Shown: positions 15,145 through 23,971, counted from the first letter of the stretch. The stretch: DNA of 63,300 bases from Alphaproteobacteria bacterium (GCA_018969425.1 JAGWYJ010000015.1:2501-65800), one strand, 5' to 3'. Program-made: numbers and translations. The notes: generated from the sequence alone by a model not told the origin.

Positions 15145-16713
15145 TCAACCCGGAACCAGAGCGGCGATGAGCCTGGGTCCACGGGTGTTCATGGCTCTCC
15201 GGAAAGCGTCGTCAAACGCTTCTGCAGTCACAGCCTCCTCCGCGGGAACGCCCATAGCCTCCGCAAGCTTCACCCAGTCGATCTCCGGCGCATCGAGGCT
15301 CAGCATTCCGGAGGCGGCGGGTCCGGGCGCACCCGCGCCTGTTCGGGCGAGTTCGATCTTCAGGATCCGGTATGAGTGATTGACGCACACGACGGTGACG
15401 ATATCCAGCGCCTCTCGCGCCATCGTCCAGAGCGACTGGACCGTATACATCCCTGCCCCGTCACCCGTCAGACAGACTGTTTTCGCCTCAGGGCGAGCGA
15501 TCGCCGCACCGATAGCGACAGGCATGCCCTGACCGATCGCGCCGCCTGTCTGCGCCAGCCAGTCGTGGCGGGCTGCGCCGATGGTGGCGAGATAGACAGG
15601 AAGACCGGCTGTCACTCCGTCATCAGATATGACGGAGTTTTCCGGCAAATGCCTCGAAATGCTGGCGCCTATTGTGTGGGCGTTGAGTTTTCCTGAGGGC
15701 GCAGGCGAAATTGAGCGTTCAGGGGCCGGCGCGGCGGTATGAGCGCCGATCGCATCGGCCAGCCGCTGAAGGGTGTCCGCGCTGTCCGTATCGGGACCGC
15801 CGAGGTCAATGATCGTCGCCCCTTCAGGGGACAACGCTCCGGGAGTGTTGGGATAGGCGAAAAAAGCGACAGGAGGCTTGGTGCCGCTGATCACGAGGAG
15901 ATCAACGCCTGAAAGATCCTCAATCGCGGCTTCGGCAAAATATGGCAGGCGAGCAGGAGCAAAGCGTCCGGCGCCGCGAGCCTGCCTCCCGACAAATGTG
16001 TCGCACACAACCCGCACGCCACTCCCCTGGAGCCGTGCCAGAGCCGAGAGCCCGCTGTCCAGCAGAGCAGAACCGTTCACAAGAAGCGCTGGCCGTTTCG
16101 CACTGCGAAGGGCGTCAACCGCACGGGTGATCGCGCTCTCCTCCAGACGCTGCAGCGGTGCAGGGGTGCGGGGCGCTGCAAGTCTGGCCCCGCGGGTCCA
16201 GGCGATATCGGCAGGCAGGATCAGAGAAACCGGCCCAGGCGCAGGTCCGTAGCTCTCGGCAAACGCCTCGGCCGCCAGCTCGCCCGCATCTTCCAGTCGG
16301 TCGGCTGATCGCAGCCAGCGGGAGTTCGGCGCAGCGAGAGAGACTATATCCGAGGCCAGGGGCGCATCGAGCGCTCGGTGACCGAGCGCATGGTCTCCGA
16401 TCAGATTGATCATGGGGGTGAAAGCGCGCCGTGCATTATGAATGTTGGCCCCGCCGTTGAGATAGCCCGGCCCGAGATGAAGCAGAGTAACGGCCGGACG
16501 GCCGCTTACCCGCGCGAAACCGTCTGCAGCGCCTGTAGCGACCCCCTCGAAAAGACAGAGCACCGAGCGGATATTCGGCTCACGATCAAGCGCCGTCACG
16601 AGATGCATCTCGCTCGTGCCGGGGTTGGCGAAACAGGCGGTGACGCCGCATGCGGCCAGAGTTCCGACAATCGCCTCGGCTCCGGTAAGCTCTCCCTTAT
16701 CCGTCTCGCTCAC
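15145..16713 (-). CDS. Thiamine-diphosphate enzyme, acetolactate synthase-like
   Basis: 522 residues from GTG 16713, where TGGAGGA lies six bases upstream; the open frame extends further but lacks homology. All three TPP-enzyme domains are present: the PYR domain with ANPGTSEMHLV and the catalytic-glutamate segment CLFEGVATGAADGFAR (about residue 55), the central domain, and the PP domain with GDGAGMYTVQ and the metal-binding asparagine about 26 residues on (CVNHSYRIL). The NPGTSE form is typical of a subgroup annotated as acetolactate synthase large subunit but lying near benzoylformate decarboxylase. With no small subunit or ilv gene nearby, a 2-keto acid decarboxylase or lyase role is as likely as branched-chain synthesis. 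Confidence 0.75.
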   Translation of the reverse strand: MSETDKGELTGAEAIVGTLAACGVTACFANPGTSEMHLVTALDREPNIRSVLCLFEGVATGAADGFARVSGRPAVTLLHLGPGYLNGGANIHNARRAFTPMINLIGDHALGHRALDAPLASDIVSLAAPNSRWLRSADRLEDAGELAAEAFAESYGPAPGPVSLILPADIAWTRGARLAAPRTPAPLQRLEESAITRAVDALRSAKRPALLVNGSALLDSGLSALARLQGSGVRVVCDTFVGRQARGAGRFAPARLPYFAEAAIEDLSGVDLLVISGTKPPVAFFAYPNTPGALSPEGATIIDLGGPDTDSADTLQRLADAIGAHTAAPAPERSISPAPSGKLNAHTIGASISRHLPENSVISDDGVTAGLPVYLATIGAARHDWLAQTGGAIGQGMPVAIGAAIARPEAKTVCLTGDGAGMYTVQSLWTMAREALDIVTVVCVNHSYRILKIELARTGAGAPGPAASGMLSLDAPEIDWVKLAEAMGVPAEEAVTAEAFDDAFRRAMNTRGPRLIAALVPG

Positions 16714-16972
16714 AGCGTCCTCCAGAGGCGGTTTCGAACAGGCGGGAAGGTATACGCCGTGGACCAGCGCGCAAGCGACCCGGAGAAAACTTGAGACGGG
16801 TGCAAATCGACCCGGGGCCGACGCTGACTTGGGGAACGTCAACTCTTTCCGAACGCTGCGGGCTGAGGGAGCTCGGCCCTGGGGATTTCGGAACCAGGCG
16901 GCGCAGACTGATAAGCGCTGGAACGGGCCTCGCAGAACCCGAAAAGATAGATCAAAAGCGCGGACCCTGGAC

Positions 16973-17004
16973 AAAAAAAGGGCGGCCATTGAGGCCGCCC
17001 TTTT
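16973..17004. terminator. Bidirectional rho-independent terminator
   Basis: Stem GGGCGGCC (16980-16987) and GGCCGCCC (16993-17000), with a run of A before it and TTTT after it, so it can act on both strands. It lies between the TPP enzyme promoter region and the small protein gene at 17098, and would end that gene's minus-strand transcript. The 384 bases 16714-17097 hold nothing else that I can identify. Confidence 0.85.
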
Positions 17005-17097
17005 CCATCACCCGCGCCCTTGCAGAGCGTCTCTTCTAAACCTTGAACGGCCTGATGATCCGTATGTATCCCGCAACCTGCGAATACGACCGGAAGA

Positions 17098-17247
17098 TCA
17101 GACGTCGAACTCGTCGCCGTACATGTCCCCCATCAGGAACCCTTCGGCGGACGTGAACAGCTTGCAGACATAGACCAGCACAGCCCCCACGATCACGCTC
17201 CAGTGAAGGGTCGGCGAACTGGCCGCTTCAACCATCATGTCCCACAT
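17098..17247 (-). CDS. Small single-span membrane protein, 49 residues
   Basis: A short frame of 49 codons: MWDMMVEAASSPTLHW, then a hydrophobic span VIVGAVLVYVCKLF, then an acidic tail FLMGDMYGDEFDV. GGAGGAG lies at good spacing before ATG 17247 and a bidirectional terminator follows, so it has the architecture of a real single-gene transcript. The membrane anchor with an acidic tail suggests a regulatory or assembly peptide for a membrane complex. I recognise no family. Confidence 0.6.
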   Translation of the reverse strand: MWDMMVEAASSPTLHWSVIVGAVLVYVCKLFTSAEGFLMGDMYGDEFDV

Positions 17248-17449
17248 GTCCAGCTCTCCTCCCGCGGACTTGAGGTTGGTCTATCTCAAGCCTTTTAAGA
17301 AACCCTGACCCAAACCTTTCCAAGATATGACCTGAGACGAATTTATGGCCCGACAACGACGATTTCCCGTCGGCTCCGGCCGGTTTTCATATCCGCGTGC
17401 GCCAAGGATCCCCCTCAGGCGGTGAAGACTTGCGAGGCCTGGCCGAACA

Positions 17450-18133
17450 GTGGCAGTGGAGGGTCGTCGCAAGAGGAAGGTGAAATCCTTGGCCAGCGCT
17501 CCCGGAAGCCGCACGCGACCGACACGGATCGCCCCAGGGGCACCGCCGCGGGCGTGGCAGCGCATGCTCTCCGGGCGGCGCCTCGACCTTCTCAATCCGT
17601 CACCTCTGGACATTGAGATCGCGGACATCGCTCATGGGCTGGCGCGAGTGGCCAGATGGAACGGACAGACGAACGGGGATCACGCATTTTCGGTCGCTCA
17701 GCATTCAATTCTCGTTGAAAGCCTTCTGCCGGCGTTCTGGCCGCGCGCGAGCCTGAAGGATCGCCTCGGCGCCCTGCTTCACGACGCGCCGGAATACGTG
17801 ATCGGAGATATGATTTCTCCGTTCAAGACTGCGCTCGGAGTGGATTACCGGCGGTTTGAAGATCGCCTCGCCGGCGCCATTCGCCTGCGCTTCGGGCTGG
17901 CGGCAGACATGTCGGCGGACGCCCACTTGCGGATAAAGAAGGCTGACCGGGCGTCGGCTTACTATGAGGCGACGTCCCTGGCCGGATTCAGCTCGCAGGA
18001 AGCGGTCGAGTTATTCGGCTCCCCCCCTGCCGGTCCGGTTCCGGATATGACGCCCCTTTCCCCCGTAGAGGCGCAATCGGCCTTTCTCGAACGATTCAAT
18101 GAGTTGATGGTCGCCATCGACGCTGCAGGATAA
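17450..18133 (+). CDS. HD domain phosphohydrolase (YfbR-like)
   Basis: About 227 residues. The HD-fold metal ligands are visible in GDHAFSVAQHS (about residue 77) and LLHDAPEYVIGDM (about 110), followed by conserved FEDRLAGAIRLRFGL and IKKADR. Members hydrolyse nucleoside monophosphates or related phosphates. The PPRAWQRMLSGRRLDLLNPSPLDIEI leader is typical of alphaproteobacterial members, so the start must be upstream of residue 38; GTG at 17450 or 17480 are both possible. First gene of a likely operon with the tyrosine phosphatase (14-base gap) and nadQ. Confidence 0.8.
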   Translation: MAVEGRRKRKVKSLASAPGSRTRPTRIAPGAPPRAWQRMLSGRRLDLLNPSPLDIEIADIAHGLARVARWNGQTNGDHAFSVAQHSILVESLLPAFWPRASLKDRLGALLHDAPEYVIGDMISPFKTALGVDYRRFEDRLAGAIRLRFGLAADMSADAHLRIKKADRASAYYEATSLAGFSSQEAVELFGSPPAGPVPDMTPLSPVEAQSAFLERFNELMVAIDAAG

Positions 18134-18147
18134 GAAGGCTGACGTTC

Positions 18148-18684
18148 ATGACGATATGGGTGTCCTCACTCGCCAAGGTCCACGGGCTGGCGGAACGTCA
18201 CGCTCCGTCGATGATCGTGAGCCTGCTGAGCCCCTACGACGCCTTCCCGTCCTTCCCCGATCACGCGCCCGAACGCCATCTCAAGGTGGCTGTCCATGAT
18301 ATCGCCTCGGATATCGGCGACTGGAAAGCTCCAGGTCGTAGCGACGCGGAGCAGCTTGTCCGGTTTCTTGCTGAGTGGGATCTGCAATCCCCGCTCCTCG
18401 TGCATTGCTGGGCAGGCATCAGCCGCTCCAGCGCGACGGCGTTCATCGCAGCCTGTCTTCACAATCCGGGGGTTGACGAAGCGGATATCGCCAGAGCCGT
18501 CCGCGCGGCATCGCCGACCGCCTCCCCCAATGTCCGGCTGGTTGGGCATGCGGACGATATTCTGGGCCGTCAGGGTCGGATGAACGCAGCGGTGACGTCA
18601 ATCGGCAAAGGTCTGGCGGCGGAGGAGGCCCATCCGTTCTCCATCCCGTCGATCTTCTCCAGTCCATCAATCGGCCGTCCATGA
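18148..18684 (+). CDS. Protein tyrosine / dual-specificity phosphatase-like protein
   Basis: 178 residues. The CX5R phosphatase loop appears as HCWAGISRS near residue 90, with the general-acid region probably in HDIASDIGDW. The cysteine would form the phosphoenzyme. No signal peptide. The C-terminal 40 residues are serine/proline-rich and probably disordered. The gene lies between the HD hydrolase and nadQ; its stop overlaps the nadQ start (ATGA), implying coupled translation. Confidence 0.75.
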   Translation: MTIWVSSLAKVHGLAERHAPSMIVSLLSPYDAFPSFPDHAPERHLKVAVHDIASDIGDWKAPGRSDAEQLVRFLAEWDLQSPLLVHCWAGISRSSATAFIAACLHNPGVDEADIARAVRAASPTASPNVRLVGHADDILGRQGRMNAAVTSIGKGLAAEEAHPFSIPSIFSSPSIGRP

Positions 18685-19628
18685 CCACACCCCTCGCCGT
18701 CGGCCTCAATGCTGTCATCGTGGCGGCCGATACCGAAACGCCCTACGCGCTGATCACGCAGAACGCCCACGGCAGTCCCGGACTGCCTCACGGGCGGTTC
18801 GACCCTGCAGGCCATCGCACCTTTGAACGGGCCCTTCGCGAATGGGTCCAGGAACAGACCGGCTTCGAACTCGGCTACGTCGAACAGCTCTACACTTTTG
18901 GAGATTACGGACGCGAACTTCCACAGGCGGACCTCGAAGACGCGCCACCAAACGCGCGCCTCGTCTCTGTGGGCTATCTCGGCCTGACGCCCGAACGCAC
19001 CGACATATCGGCATTCAGAGCGGTCTGGCGGGACTGGTATCGCTTTTTCCCATGGGAGGATCATCGCAAGGGCCGGCCCACGCTGATCGCGGACACGATC
19101 GCGCCGGCCCTGGAATCATGGGCGGGAGGCGATGAGCAGCGAATCGACCGGATGCGCCTCGCATTCGGCCTTCATGGACGCCCCTGGATCGAAGAAAACA
19201 CCCTTGAACGTTATGAGCTCCTTTATGAGGCCGGCCTCGCAGGAGAGGCGGTCCGCGACCGATCGGCGCCTGAGAGCGCCGCTGGTCCCTCGCCCTCGGT
19301 TTTCGGGGAACCGATGATCTCAGACCATCGCCGAATACTCGCAACCGCGATCGGTCGGCTTCGGGGCAAGATCAAGTACCGTCCCGTCGTCTTCGAGCTC
19401 ACTCCGGAGACCTTCACCTTGTCCGAGCTTCAAAGGACGGTCGAAGCCCTTCTCGGCCAGCCGCTTCACAAACAGAACTTCCGCCGCGCCCTTGACCGTT
19501 CGGCGCTTGTTGAAGGGCTAGGCCGACAGTCCACCGCAACTGGCGGACGCCCAGCCGAACTCTTCCGCTTCCGACGCGAGACCGTGCGCAGAGGGATCGC
19601 TCTGGGCGTGCCCACACCGCGCGCATGA
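18681..19628 (+). CDS. nadQ: NadQ-type Nudix-related regulator of NAD synthesis
   Basis: 315 residues with two parts: an N-terminal Nudix-like domain (LNAVIVAADTETPYALITQ, LREWVQEQTGFELGYVEQLYTFGD), in which the canonical Nudix box is not intact, and a C-terminal winged helix (TPETFTLSELQRTVEALLGQPLHKQNFRRAL). This is the layout of NrtR/NadQ regulators. In alphaproteobacteria NadQ (COG4111 type) is known to repress nadABC and to sense the NAD pool. nadA begins 230 bases downstream on the same strand, and two related palindromes lie between them, which supports the assignment. Its start overlaps the phosphatase stop. Confidence 0.85.
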   Translation: MTTPLAVGLNAVIVAADTETPYALITQNAHGSPGLPHGRFDPAGHRTFERALREWVQEQTGFELGYVEQLYTFGDYGRELPQADLEDAPPNARLVSVGYLGLTPERTDISAFRAVWRDWYRFFPWEDHRKGRPTLIADTIAPALESWAGGDEQRIDRMRLAFGLHGRPWIEENTLERYELLYEAGLAGEAVRDRSAPESAAGPSPSVFGEPMISDHRRILATAIGRLRGKIKYRPVVFELTPETFTLSELQRTVEALLGQPLHKQNFRRALDRSALVEGLGRQSTATGGRPAELFRFRRETVRRGIALGVPTPRA

Positions 19629-19711
19629 AGAACCGGAACGAGCCGCATCCCTGATACGCGGTTAAGAGGCGCATCTGTCGCTCGGACCTTGACGCCGAGA
19701 CGGTTTTATGG

Positions 19712-19740
19712 CCTGTTATGCTCATTATGAGTTTAACAGG
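19712..19740. promoter_or_regulatory. NadQ operator 1
   Basis: 29-bp imperfect palindrome: outer arms CCTGTTA / TAACAGG are exact, the core is CTCA-TTA-TGAG, and 12 of 14 half-site bases match. It shares the CTCA-N3-TGAG core with the element at 19809-19829. Lying just upstream of nadABC beside nadQ, it is best read as a NadQ binding site. Confidence 0.7.
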
Positions 19741-19773
19741 CGCCGACGTCGCCGCCGCCTGTGGGAGTAGCGA

Positions 19774-19799
19774 GCCCCTCGCATGTGGGGCGTTTTTTT
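19774..19799 (+). terminator. Rho-independent terminator between nadQ and nadA
   Basis: Stem GCCCC (19774-19778) / GGGGC (19787-19791), loop of eight bases, then G and seven T residues (19793-19799). It could end the nadQ operon, or act as an attenuator if a nadA promoter lies upstream at operator 1. Confidence 0.7.
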
Positions 19800-19808
19800 A
19801 GGCCTCAT

Positions 19809-19829
19809 TTATACTCAAAGTGAGCATAA
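19809..19829. promoter_or_regulatory. NadQ operator 2 overlapping a likely nadA -10 box
   Basis: TTATACTCA-AAG-TGAGCATAA, with 8 of 9 half-site bases matching. It contains TATACT (19810-19815), a near-consensus -10 box, so bound protein would block RNA polymerase. The nadA start is 30 bases downstream. A good -35 box is not evident. Confidence 0.7.
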
Positions 19830-19858
19830 GTGACGCCTCACGGTACGGAGACCCGCTC

Positions 19859-20974
19859 ATGTCCCTGATCCTCGACGCACGCCCGGGCCGCATCAATCCT
19901 GCCGCCGAGCGAGGGCTCGTCTACGACGAGACAGTTCGCCAGCGCACCGACGCCCTTTATCCCCTGGTCAGCGATCTTGTGACCCCTATGGAATGGCCAG
20001 CCCTCGCGCCGCTCATCGACGGCATCCGCCGGCTGAAAGCCGAACGCGGAGCCGTGGTTCTCGCACACAACTACATGACGCCGGATATTTTCCGGCTCAT
20101 TGGCGACTTTCGCGGAGACAGCCTGCAGCTCGCCATGGAAGCGGCCGCCACCGACGCTCCGGTAATCGTCCAGGCCGGGGTTCATTTCATGGCGGAGACT
20201 TCCAAGATTCTGTCCCCGGAAAAGACAGTTCTGATTCCCGACATGCGCGCAGGGTGCTCCCTCGCCGCCTCGATCACTGGCGCCGATGTGCGGCTGATCC
20301 GGCAGGCATGGCCCGGAGTGCCGATATGCACCTATGTCAACACCTCGGCGGAGGTGAAGGCCGAAAGCGACATCACCTGCACATCCTCAAACGCCATCCA
20401 GGCGGCCGAGCACATCGCTCGCGAATGGGGAGTGAAGCGAGTGATCATGATCCCCGATGAGTTCCTCGCCCGGAACGTGGCCGCGAATACCGACCTTTCG
20501 ATCATCGCATGGCGCGGACGCTGCGAGGTGCACGAATCGTTTTCGGGGCGAGACATCGCCGAAATTCGGGCCGCCCATCCTGGGGTAACGGTTCTCGCAC
20601 ACCCCGAATGTCCGCCGGATGTGCTCCAGGAGGCCGACTTTGCGGGGTCAACCTCGGCAATCTCGCACTTTGTGAGAGAGCGCTCGCCACGTAAGGTGGT
20701 GTTGCTCACCGAATGTTCGATGAGCGACAACATCGCTGCGGATAACCCCGGCGTGGAGTTCCTTAAGCCATGCAACCTTTGCCCCCACATGAAGCGGATT
20801 ACAGCCGCCAACATCTACGATGCGCTGCACGACATGAAACATATCGTCGAGGTGGACGAGGACATCCGCATCCGGGCCCGGCGCGCAATCGAGGCGATGC
20901 TGGCCCTGCCGCGGCCGACCCGGCCGGCGGCCTTTCTCAGAGGCCGCCCGCCAGTCCCCGTGGAGCTGATATGA
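19859..20974 (+). CDS. nadA: Quinolinate synthase NadA
   Basis: 371 residues. NadA condenses iminoaspartate with dihydroxyacetone phosphate to quinolinate using a [4Fe-4S] cluster. Cluster ligands are visible: Cys133 in MRAGCSLA, Cys222 in GRCEVHE and the C-terminal CNLCPHMK pair (Cys305/Cys308). Other family marks are LAHNYM near residue 68, the TYVNTSAEVKAESD segment and HPECPPDVL. ATG 19859 has GGAGA upstream; the open frame before it overlaps operator 2. First gene of a four-gene unit that also includes the secreted protein, nadB and nadC. Confidence 0.95.
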   Translation: MSLILDARPGRINPAAERGLVYDETVRQRTDALYPLVSDLVTPMEWPALAPLIDGIRRLKAERGAVVLAHNYMTPDIFRLIGDFRGDSLQLAMEAAATDAPVIVQAGVHFMAETSKILSPEKTVLIPDMRAGCSLAASITGADVRLIRQAWPGVPICTYVNTSAEVKAESDITCTSSNAIQAAEHIAREWGVKRVIMIPDEFLARNVAANTDLSIIAWRGRCEVHESFSGRDIAEIRAAHPGVTVLAHPECPPDVLQEADFAGSTSAISHFVRERSPRKVVLLTECSMSDNIAADNPGVEFLKPCNLCPHMKRITAANIYDALHDMKHIVEVDEDIRIRARRAIEAMLALPRPTRPAAFLRGRPPVPVELI

Positions 20975-21489
20975 CAAAATCCAGCCGGCGGGGACATGCC
21001 AGTCGGGGGCGTATTCTGAGGACCGTCGCTCTTGCGGTCGGCTTGACCGTCTCGGCGGCGGCGCTGTCGCCGGCGCTGGCCGCGGACGACATCGCCGGAG
21101 ACTGGCTGTTCGACACCAGCAATTTCAACGGCGACTGCAAGATCAAAGGTTTCATGACCTTTCGTCCGACAGGCCTGCGCAACACGTACACCTGCACCTT
21201 CGAATCCGAGCAGATCTGCGGGAAGGAGAATTATGTGCAGTACATAAGAGTGCGCCAGTCATGCACCGCCCAGCGGGTCGGCAGCCGGGTAGCGATCAAG
21301 AGCGAAGTGGTCAAGGTCCTCGAACATAAACCCCCTCTGCCGGCGGGCGTTCCGCCCGAAGAGGTCTATCTCGCCGACAACTTCATCGTCTCCCTCTCCA
21401 AGAACCTGAAAGAGATGCTCGGCGGCCACTATGACGCCCAGCGTCAGCTGGCCGCGCGGTTCTGGCGCGACATCGACCTCATTTCCTGA
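20971..21489 (+). CDS. Secreted protein of unknown function inside the nad operon
   Basis: 172 residues. Basic N-terminus, hydrophobic core and AALSPALAAD cleavage site form a clear Sec signal peptide (about residues 1-38). The mature protein begins DDIAGDWLFDTSNFNGDCKIKG and has four cysteines in two likely disulfides (GDC..TYTC, EQIC..SC). The start GATATGA overlaps the nadA stop by four bases, so it is translationally coupled. I recognise no family; similar position in relatives would have to be tested. Why an exported protein is co-expressed with cytoplasmic NAD enzymes is not clear. Confidence 0.75.
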   Translation: MTKSSRRGHASRGRILRTVALAVGLTVSAAALSPALAADDIAGDWLFDTSNFNGDCKIKGFMTFRPTGLRNTYTCTFESEQICGKENYVQYIRVRQSCTAQRVGSRVAIKSEVVKVLEHKPPLPAGVPPEEVYLADNFIVSLSKNLKEMLGGHYDAQRQLAARFWRDIDLIS

Positions 21490-21532
21490 TCCGGAAAGCC
21501 TTCATGCCCGCCTCCCGCCACAGCGTTTCGTC

Positions 21533-23071
21533 ATGACCGGAGAGCCGGACATTCTGATTTGCGGAGGCGGTCTCGCAGGACTTTTCCTGGCCCTGCGCCT
21601 CGCGCCCCGGCGCTGCCGGCTGATCGCCCTGGCGCCCCTGGGCGAAGCGGCCGCAACCGCGTGGGCTCAGGGGGGGCTCGCCGCAGCTCTGGCGCCCGAG
21701 GACCATCCCTCGCGTCATGCTCTCGATACCGTCGCCGCCGGCGCAGGACTTGTAGACCCCATCGTCGCCAGACTGATCGCAGAGAGCGGGCCGGATCGTG
21801 TCCGCGACCTCCTCGCACTCGGCGTGCCGTTCGATCGAACAGCCGATGGCGAGCTGGCCCTGTCTCTGGAGGCCGCGCACTCATGCGCTCGGGTGGCGCG
21901 CGTGTCAGGCGATCTTGCGGGACGCGCGATTATCGAGGCCCTGATTTACGCCGCCGAAACGGCGTCCCATATCGAGATCCTCGCCCCCATGAAGGCGCTC
22001 AGCCTGCTTCAGGACGACAATGGGCGGATCTGCGGCGTCCTGGCCCAGGCGCCCGGCGCTGATCCGGTATCATTGCACGCCGCCGCGACGGTTCTGTGCG
22101 CCGGCGGTTCCGGCGGCCTTTACTCGATCACAACCAACCCGCGCACTGCGCGGGGCGACGCGCTGACCATGGCCTACAATGCCGGAGCGCTGATCCTGGA
22201 TCCCGAGTTCGTGCAATTTCACCCGACAGCCATCGACATAGGACGCGATCCGGCCCCGCTGGCCACTGAAGCTCTCCGCGGAGAGGGCGCTCGTCTGGTC
22301 CGCGCCTCCGGCCAACCGCTCATGCAGGGAATCGATGAACGCGGAGATCTGGCGCCCCGCGACATTCTCGCTCGCGCCATTCATTCGGCGCGGGCTGAAG
22401 GCGAGAAAGTCTTCCTCGATTGCCGCGCGACGGTCGGATCGCACTTCCCGGAAAGATTTCCAACCGTCTTTCAGTCCTGCCTGGGCGCGGGCCTGGATCC
22501 CAGGATCGAACCCATCCCCGTCGCACCGGCGATGCACTACCACATGGGAGGCGTTTCATCGGATCTATGGGGACGCTCCAGCCTCGAAGGGCTCTCGGTC
22601 TGCGGAGAGTGCGCCTCGACCGGCGCTCATGGCGCCAACCGCCTCGCCTCTAATTCGCTCCTTGAGGCGGTCGCCTTCGCAGAACGGATCGCGCAGCGAC
22701 TGAAACACAGCTCGCTGAAGCGGCCAGGGGACGGACGCGCCTTCGTCCAGACCGAACTTCCCGCGCCTGACCTCGAGACTCTTCGTCGGCGCATGTCCGC
22801 AGACGCTGGCGTGGTGCGGCATGAAACAGGACTTTCAAATACCCTCGACTGGATCGCAGAGACGGATCGGAAGCACCCTCACGCATCGGCCCTCACCGCC
22901 TCGCGGTTGATCGCCGAAGCGGCCCTCCACCGCCGGGAAAGCCGCGGCGGGCACTACCGAAGCGACTATCCGGCCTCCACAAAGCCATTTCGAACCGCTG
23001 TTATCCGGGGCGCCGGGGGCGAACCGATCATCCATTGTCTGCCGCAAACCGAGACTGGAGATTCCGCATGA
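21533..23071 (+). CDS. nadB: L-aspartate oxidase NadB
   Basis: 512 residues. FAD enzyme that oxidises L-aspartate to iminoaspartate for NadA. The FAD dinucleotide fold opens at DILICGGGLAGLFLALRL; GGSGGLYSITTNP, LDPEFVQFHPTAI, the substrate loop HMGGVSSDLWGRSSLEGLSVCGECA and TGAHGANRLASNSLLEAVAF are signature segments. ATG 21533 is chosen because upstream in-frame sequence overlaps the preceding gene and does not resemble NadB. The C-terminal helical domain is somewhat short. Its stop overlaps the nadC start. Confidence 0.95.
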   Translation: MTGEPDILICGGGLAGLFLALRLAPRRCRLIALAPLGEAAATAWAQGGLAAALAPEDHPSRHALDTVAAGAGLVDPIVARLIAESGPDRVRDLLALGVPFDRTADGELALSLEAAHSCARVARVSGDLAGRAIIEALIYAAETASHIEILAPMKALSLLQDDNGRICGVLAQAPGADPVSLHAAATVLCAGGSGGLYSITTNPRTARGDALTMAYNAGALILDPEFVQFHPTAIDIGRDPAPLATEALRGEGARLVRASGQPLMQGIDERGDLAPRDILARAIHSARAEGEKVFLDCRATVGSHFPERFPTVFQSCLGAGLDPRIEPIPVAPAMHYHMGGVSSDLWGRSSLEGLSVCGECASTGAHGANRLASNSLLEAVAFAERIAQRLKHSSLKRPGDGRAFVQTELPAPDLETLRRRMSADAGVVRHETGLSNTLDWIAETDRKHPHASALTASRLIAEAALHRRESRGGHYRSDYPASTKPFRTAVIRGAGGEPIIHCLPQTETGDSA

Positions 23072-23940
23072 GCGAACTCAACGTCGCCCCGGCGCATATC
23101 CCTCCCCTTCCTGATGTCGTTCTGGAGCCCATTGTTCGCCTGGCGCTTCTCGAGGATCTGGGAAGAGGCGGCGACATCACATCCGACGCCGTACTGGACC
23201 CGGACGCGCCTATGTCGGCGCTTGTTCGGAGTCGCCAGGAGGGATGTTCGGCAGGATACGACGCCGCTCGCCTAGCGCTGCGCCTGATCGACCCGTCGGC
23301 GAGCTGGATCAGTCTGCAGCCTGAAGGGGTCTCCTTTCGGGCAGGAGCCGGGCTGGTGCGGCTGGAGGGGCGCGCCTCCTCTCTTCTCGCCTGTGAGCGC
23401 GTGGCGCTGAATTTCATGGGCCGCCTTTCAGGCGTAGCGAGCCTGACCCAGGCCTACGTCAGGGCGGTGGACGGCTATCGCGCCCGGATCGTGTGCACGC
23501 GAAAGACCACCCCCGGTCACCGCGCGCTTGAGAAGCGTGCGGTCCGCCTTGGCGGCGGGGTCAATCACAGGCTGGGCCTCGACGACGCCATCCTGATCAA
23601 GGACAATCACATCGCGGCCGCCGGAGGCGTGCGTCAGGCCCTTGAGCGCGCTCGTGCGCACGTCGGGCATCTCAGGGCTGTGGAGATTGAAGTCGACACG
23701 CTCGATCAGCTGGAAGAGGTCCTCGCGACCCCGCCAGACGCTGTGCTTCTGGACAACATGTCTCCGGAAACCCTCGAAAGAGCGGTCGCAATGACCGCAG
23801 GTCGATGCAAGACCGAAGCCTCGGGAGGCGTCACCCTCGACACCGTGCGCAGAATCGCCGCCGCTGGGGTCGACTTCATCTCGGTCGGCGCGCTGACACA
23901 CTCCGCCCCCTGCCTGGATCTCGGCCTGGACATCGACTGA
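23068..23940 (+). CDS. nadC: Nicotinate-nucleotide diphosphorylase (carboxylating) NadC
   Basis: 290 residues. Converts quinolinate and PRPP to nicotinate mononucleotide with CO2 release. Signatures: LLEDLGRGGDITSD near the start, the RKTTPGHRALEKRAVRLGGG active-site region, HRLGLDDAILIKDNHI, EIEVDTLDQLEE, LLDNMSPE and the C-terminal EASGGVTLDTVRRIAAAGVDFISVGALTHS. ATGA overlap with nadB shows coupling. Last gene of the operon, facing the cell-wall hydrolase gene. Confidence 0.95.
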   Translation: MSELNVAPAHIPPLPDVVLEPIVRLALLEDLGRGGDITSDAVLDPDAPMSALVRSRQEGCSAGYDAARLALRLIDPSASWISLQPEGVSFRAGAGLVRLEGRASSLLACERVALNFMGRLSGVASLTQAYVRAVDGYRARIVCTRKTTPGHRALEKRAVRLGGGVNHRLGLDDAILIKDNHIAAAGGVRQALERARAHVGHLRAVEIEVDTLDQLEEVLATPPDAVLLDNMSPETLERAVAMTAGRCKTEASGGVTLDTVRRIAAAGVDFISVGALTHSAPCLDLGLDID

Positions 23941-23971
23941 CTGGAGCAAGGCCCTGTCGCCCCCCCAGGCG

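Noticed and set aside
15145-16989. Start of the TPP enzyme at the far upstream end of the frame
   Set aside because: The first 90 codons have no similarity to the family, overlap the terminator region, and a GTG with a strong ribosome site exists at 16713.
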